This document shows positions 63,116 through 64,000 of a DNA stretch of 64,000 bases, in pieces; position 1 is the stretch's first letter, and every line of letters begins with the position of its first letter. The DNA is from an uncultured Cytophagales bacterium (GTDB taxonomy: Bacteria; Bacteroidota; Bacteroidia; Cytophagales; Amoebophilaceae), in assembly GCA_946547305.1 (NCBI GenBank), contig CAMNOX010000002.1, forward strand, positions 1 to 64,000, in the 5' to 3' direction. A program made the position numbers and the translations under genes. Below the pieces are notes generated by a model, which ran no database searches, was not told where the DNA came from, and worked only from the letters and a program-made list of their open reading frames with translations.

Positions 63116-64000
63116 TTACCGATATTTTAATTTGTTTATAGTACTAAACGCATCCCATTTCATGTTAATTTTTTCAAAGTTATCTGTGTCAGTGTTTTGA
63201 GTCATTGACATAATATCTGCACTACCAGAAATGTCATAAAAATTTCCATCTCTATAAACACCAGTTTTTGCAACATCCGTGACAAATCCTTTAGTATCAG
63301 GTGATTTATAGATTGAAACAGGAGATAAATATTGTAATTTTGAACTCTTAGATTCAACAATTGAATATATTTTACCATTATTCAAACAAATATAAAAATT
63401 GTAGTAATTATTTCCAAAGTACCCATTAACTGGCAAAAAATACCAATTCCTATAAATAATTTCGTTAGAAATACCCTTGTTAAGACAATCTTTTAAGTTA
63501 CCAATTGTCTTTGGAAAATTCTCAAGGTCATAATTATATATTACGGGGGTTCCATCTTGATTACATTCTACATTAAATGACAATAATTCAATTTCAATAT
63601 CTTTAATAAAATCCATAGGTTCACAACTGGCCTTCTCTATTTTATCATATAACTCATTGATATTATCAACAAATCCAATTTTGATCATCCCATTAGGTGA
63701 CTCAATTCTGACATCATTAAATAAATACGATTTAACCCAATTAAATCCAGGTGCAACAAAAATATTCATATATTTTTCTAATTCGACAGCTACATATTTT
63801 TTTTTCTCAAATTCAGTAATTGTTTTTGACTTCTTCATGTTCAGGGCAGCTTTACTAATTGGGCTTGTATCTAATTTAAAATCGCTAGGATACATATTCA
63901 CTAATTCTTTACCATGTTTTTTTATATCAGTAGAATTGATTTTAGGTTTGCTTATACCAACATTTGGACCAGTATTACCAAATGAATCACCAAAATCAAA
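63116..64000 (-). CDS. Unknown protein (5' end outside window)
   Basis: The frame is open from 64000 to the stop at 63116, so the true start lies outside; the GTG at 63901 is only an internal candidate. The visible part begins FDFGDSFGNTGPNVGISKPK. About 295 residues are seen, mixed alpha/beta, with no Cys cluster. Notable parts are APGFNWVKSYLFNDVRIE, NWYFLPVNGYFGNNYYNFYI and TGVYRDGNFYDISGSADIM. I recognise no family. A role cannot be given. Confidence 0.6.
   Translation of the reverse strand, partial: FDFGDSFGNTGPNVGISKPKINSTDIKKHGKELVNMYPSDFKLDTSPISKAALNMKKSKTITEFEKKKYVAVELEKYMNIFVAPGFNWVKSYLFNDVRIESPNGMIKIGFVDNINELYDKIEKASCEPMDFIKDIEIELLSFNVECNQDGTPVIYNYDLENFPKTIGNLKDCLNKGISNEIIYRNWYFLPVNGYFGNNYYNFYICLNNGKIYSIVESKSSKLQYLSPVSIYKSPDTKGFVTDVAKTGVYRDGNFYDISGSADIMSMTQNTDTDNFEKINMKWDAFSTINKLKYR

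Overview
The window is AT-rich bacterial DNA using the standard code: TGA works as a stop, for example in the atpD gene and the tape-measure gene. Almost no start codon has a Shine-Dalgarno site. The best guess is a reduced, host-associated Bacteroidota of the Amoebophilus/Cardinium type. The evidence is the lack of Shine-Dalgarno sites, an ATP synthase beta subunit with the long Bacteroidota-type insert, a short sigma-54 activator of a kind I associate with Bacteroidota, TamB and Lgt (so an outer membrane and lipoproteins), parts of a contractile injection system, and many secreted proteins with eukaryote-like domains. No marker search could be run, so the taxonomy is an inference.

Layout. 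1-9.4 kb (minus strand): secreted proteins, namely a truncated Lys/Glu-repeat protein, two proteins with C-terminal Cys caps (one with a G9 tract), a remnant, and four tandem USP-like cysteine protease genes with N-terminal Cys clusters. 9.4-13.1 kb (plus): a broken-off spc ribosomal operon, rpsH-rplF-rplR-rpsE-rplO-secY, without rpmD. 13.2-21.8 kb: an oligopeptide-binding protein, nth, a membrane MutS-like ATPase, truB, a fifth USP-like protein, an EamA transporter and a secreted protein. 22.6-25.4 kb: a cassette of membrane acyltransferase, acyl-AMP ligase and carrier protein. 25.4-29.3 kb: a PAAR spike-tip protein, an unknown protein, tRNA-Arg(GCG), the sigma-54 activator and atpD. 29.4-34.9 kb: three BspA-type leucine-rich-repeat genes, two with (TTTTA)n arrays just before the start codon. 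34.9-47.1 kb: tRNA-Leu with a relic copy, topA, tRNA-Cys, lysS, tRNA-Arg(UCG), a MATE transporter and more Cys-tagged secreted proteins; three of these have a related AT palindrome upstream. 47.1-59.8 kb: rpmI, rnhA, a contractile-injection tape-measure protein with 45 tandem 13-residue Asn/Thr repeats, uvrC, tmRNA, lgt, a BFN/UVR protein and tamB. 59.9-64 kb: further secreted proteins, one with a G10 tract and one with an internal duplication.

The genes suggest an intracellular lifestyle: imported peptides, host-directed secreted proteins (USP-like proteases, leucine-rich repeats), and a contractile injection apparatus whose genes are scattered. At least thirteen otherwise different secreted proteins carry a Cys-cluster of the CCxCC kind directly after the signal peptide, and three or four carry one at the extreme C-terminus. 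Homopolymer and pentanucleotide tracts in or before such genes point to on/off or graded variation. The most unusual single gene is the repeat-expanded tape-measure protein at 48.6-52.0 kb. The most unusual pattern is the shared Cys-cluster tag.
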